Of a stretch of DNA of 54,545 bases, positions 53,790-54,545 are shown one piece after another (positions within the stretch are counted from its first letter, which is position 1; the number at the start of each line of letters is the position of its first letter). A program made the position numbers and the translations under genes. Under the pieces are notes generated by a model. That model ran no database searches. It saw nothing but the letters and a program-made list of their open reading frames with translations, and was not told the DNA's origin. The DNA is from Sphingomonas sp. (lineage in GTDB: Bacteria; Pseudomonadota; Alphaproteobacteria; Sphingomonadales; Sphingomonadaceae). The DNA is taken from assembly GCF_025353885.1 (NCBI RefSeq), contig NZ_JANXNX010000101.1, positions 1 to 54,545 of the forward strand, in the 5' to 3' direction.

Positions 53790-54545
53790 TTATTCGGCCG
53801 CCTCCAGCAAAGCCGGGCCGCCACGCTCGATGATGCGGCGCTCGATTTCGGGACGGAAGTGCTTGATCAGCCCTTGGATCGGCCAGGCGGCTGCATCACC
53901 GAGCGCGCAGATCGTGTGGCCTTCGACTTGTTTGGTGACTTCCTGAAGCAGGTCGATTTCGCTGATGTCGGCGTCACCTGTGCGCAGGCGCTCCATGACG
54001 CGCCACATCCAGCCGGTGCCTTCGCGGCAAGGTGTGCACTGGCCGCAGCTTTCATGCTTGTAGAAATACGACAGGCGCGAGATGGCGCGAACGATGTCGG
54101 TGGACTTGTCCATGACGATGACCGCCGCCGTTCCAAGCCCCGAGCCGACCGCTTTCAAGCCGTCGAAGTCCATTGGCGCGTCCATGATCATGGCGGCGGG
54201 CACGAGCGGCACCGACGATCCGCCGGGGATGACGGCCAGCAGGTTCTCCCAGCCGCCGCGAATACCACCGCAATGCTTGTCGATGAGTTCACGGAACGGG
54301 ATGCCCATCGCGTCCTCGACAACGCAGGGCTTGTTCACATGGCCCGAAATCTGGAAAAGCTTGGTGCCTTCGTTCTTCGGATTGCCGATCCCGGCAAACC
54401 ATGCCGCGCCGCGCCGCAGGATCGTCGGAACGACCGCGATGCTTTCGACATTGTTCACCGTCGTGGGGCAACCATAAAGCCCCGCGCCGGCCGGGAAAGG
54501 CGGCTTCAGGCGAGGCTGGCCCTTTTTGCCTTCGAGGCTTTCGAG
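53790..54545 (-). CDS. nuoF: NADH-quinone oxidoreductase subunit F, C-terminal part (cut by window end)
   Basis: About 251 residues are visible; the frame is open to the window edge, where it reads [10 protein letters not shown]. The SLBB-like domain and the N3 cluster motif [14 protein letters not shown] with the distal Cys in H-T-I-C-A-L-G-D identify NuoF, the NADH-binding, FMN-containing subunit; the FMN/NADH domain is mostly off the window. The stop TAA at 53790 lies next to the protease gene's start. Confidence 0.96.
   Translation of the reverse strand, partial: LESLEGKKGQPRLKPPFPAGAGLYGCPTTVNNVESIAVVPTILRRGAAWFAGIGNPKNEGTKLFQISGHVNKPCVVEDAMGIPFRELIDKHCGGIRGGWENLLAVIPGGSSVPLVPAAMIMDAPMDFDGLKAVGSGLGTAAVIVMDKSTDIVRAISRLSYFYKHESCGQCTPCREGTGWMWRVMERLRTGDADISEIDLLQEVTKQVEGHTICALGDAAAWPIQGLIKHFRPEIERRIIERGGPALLEAAE

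Overview
The window reads as a stretch of chromosome from a high-GC alphaproteobacterium of the order Sphingomonadales. This rests on gene content and order: nuoN-birA-coaX-rnj-DUF1467, ffh-rpsP-rimM-trmD-rplS, dapF-mtaB-ftsY-yciB, a Sphingomonas-style psp operon, and a bS16 protein with a long Ala/Glu/Pro tail. Genes are packed tightly, with many 1-4 bp stop/start overlaps (ATGA, GTGA, TGATG) and several TTG or GTG starts. I see no prophage, insertion sequence, rRNA or CRISPR array, and no gene-free gap longer than 300 bases.

Layout. 1-6.9 kb (minus): type II secretion operon gspC-D-E-F-G-H-I and the first codons of gspJ. 7.0-8.4 kb: a YeiH-type membrane protein and a small lipoprotein. 8.6-11.7 kb (plus): an exported DUF1800/DUF1501 pair. 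11.7-20.6 kb (minus): tRNA-Val, HU, Lon, an M2 dipeptidase, an alpha/beta hydrolase, Asd and a DPP-IV-like S9 peptidase. 20.7-25.3 kb (minus): the ffh-rpsP-rimM-trmD-rplS translation/SRP operon, with a VapBC-type toxin-antitoxin pair inserted between rimM and trmD. 25.5-30.7 kb (plus): a GGDEF-EAL protein, dapF, a frameshifted mtaB, ftsY and yciB. 30.8-35.2 kb: sodB, then pspF divergent from a sigma-54-driven psp operon. 35.2-39.5 kb: sufE, a stand-alone SecD-head-like protein, a J-domain protein, a large coiled-coil membrane protein and an NTF2-like protein. 39.7-54.5 kb (minus): the respiratory complex I operon from nuoF (cut by the window end) to nuoN, then birA, coaX, rnj and a DUF1467 gene. 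Two non-complex-I genes, a retropepsin-like protease and an exported protein, sit between nuoF and nuoG.

How the genes work together. Most of the window is housekeeping: complex I, SRP targeting (ffh and ftsY), ribosome and tRNA maturation, diaminopimelate/lysine synthesis (asd, dapF), protein quality control (lon, HU), oxidative stress (sodB) and envelope stress (psp). The unusual parts are insertions into normally conserved operons and lineage-specific small membrane proteins. The best candidates for new biology are: (1) the retropepsin plus exported-protein pair translationally chained into the nuo operon; (2) vapBC with its operator and a possible 23-residue membrane micropeptide inside the rimM-trmD operon; (3) a psp operon led by a TonB-C-domain protein and carrying three PspB-shaped microproteins; (4) a roughly 760-residue two-TM coiled-coil protein resembling polarity scaffolds in architecture; (5) a terminator-like hairpin in the ffh leader. 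None of these could be tested by database search here.
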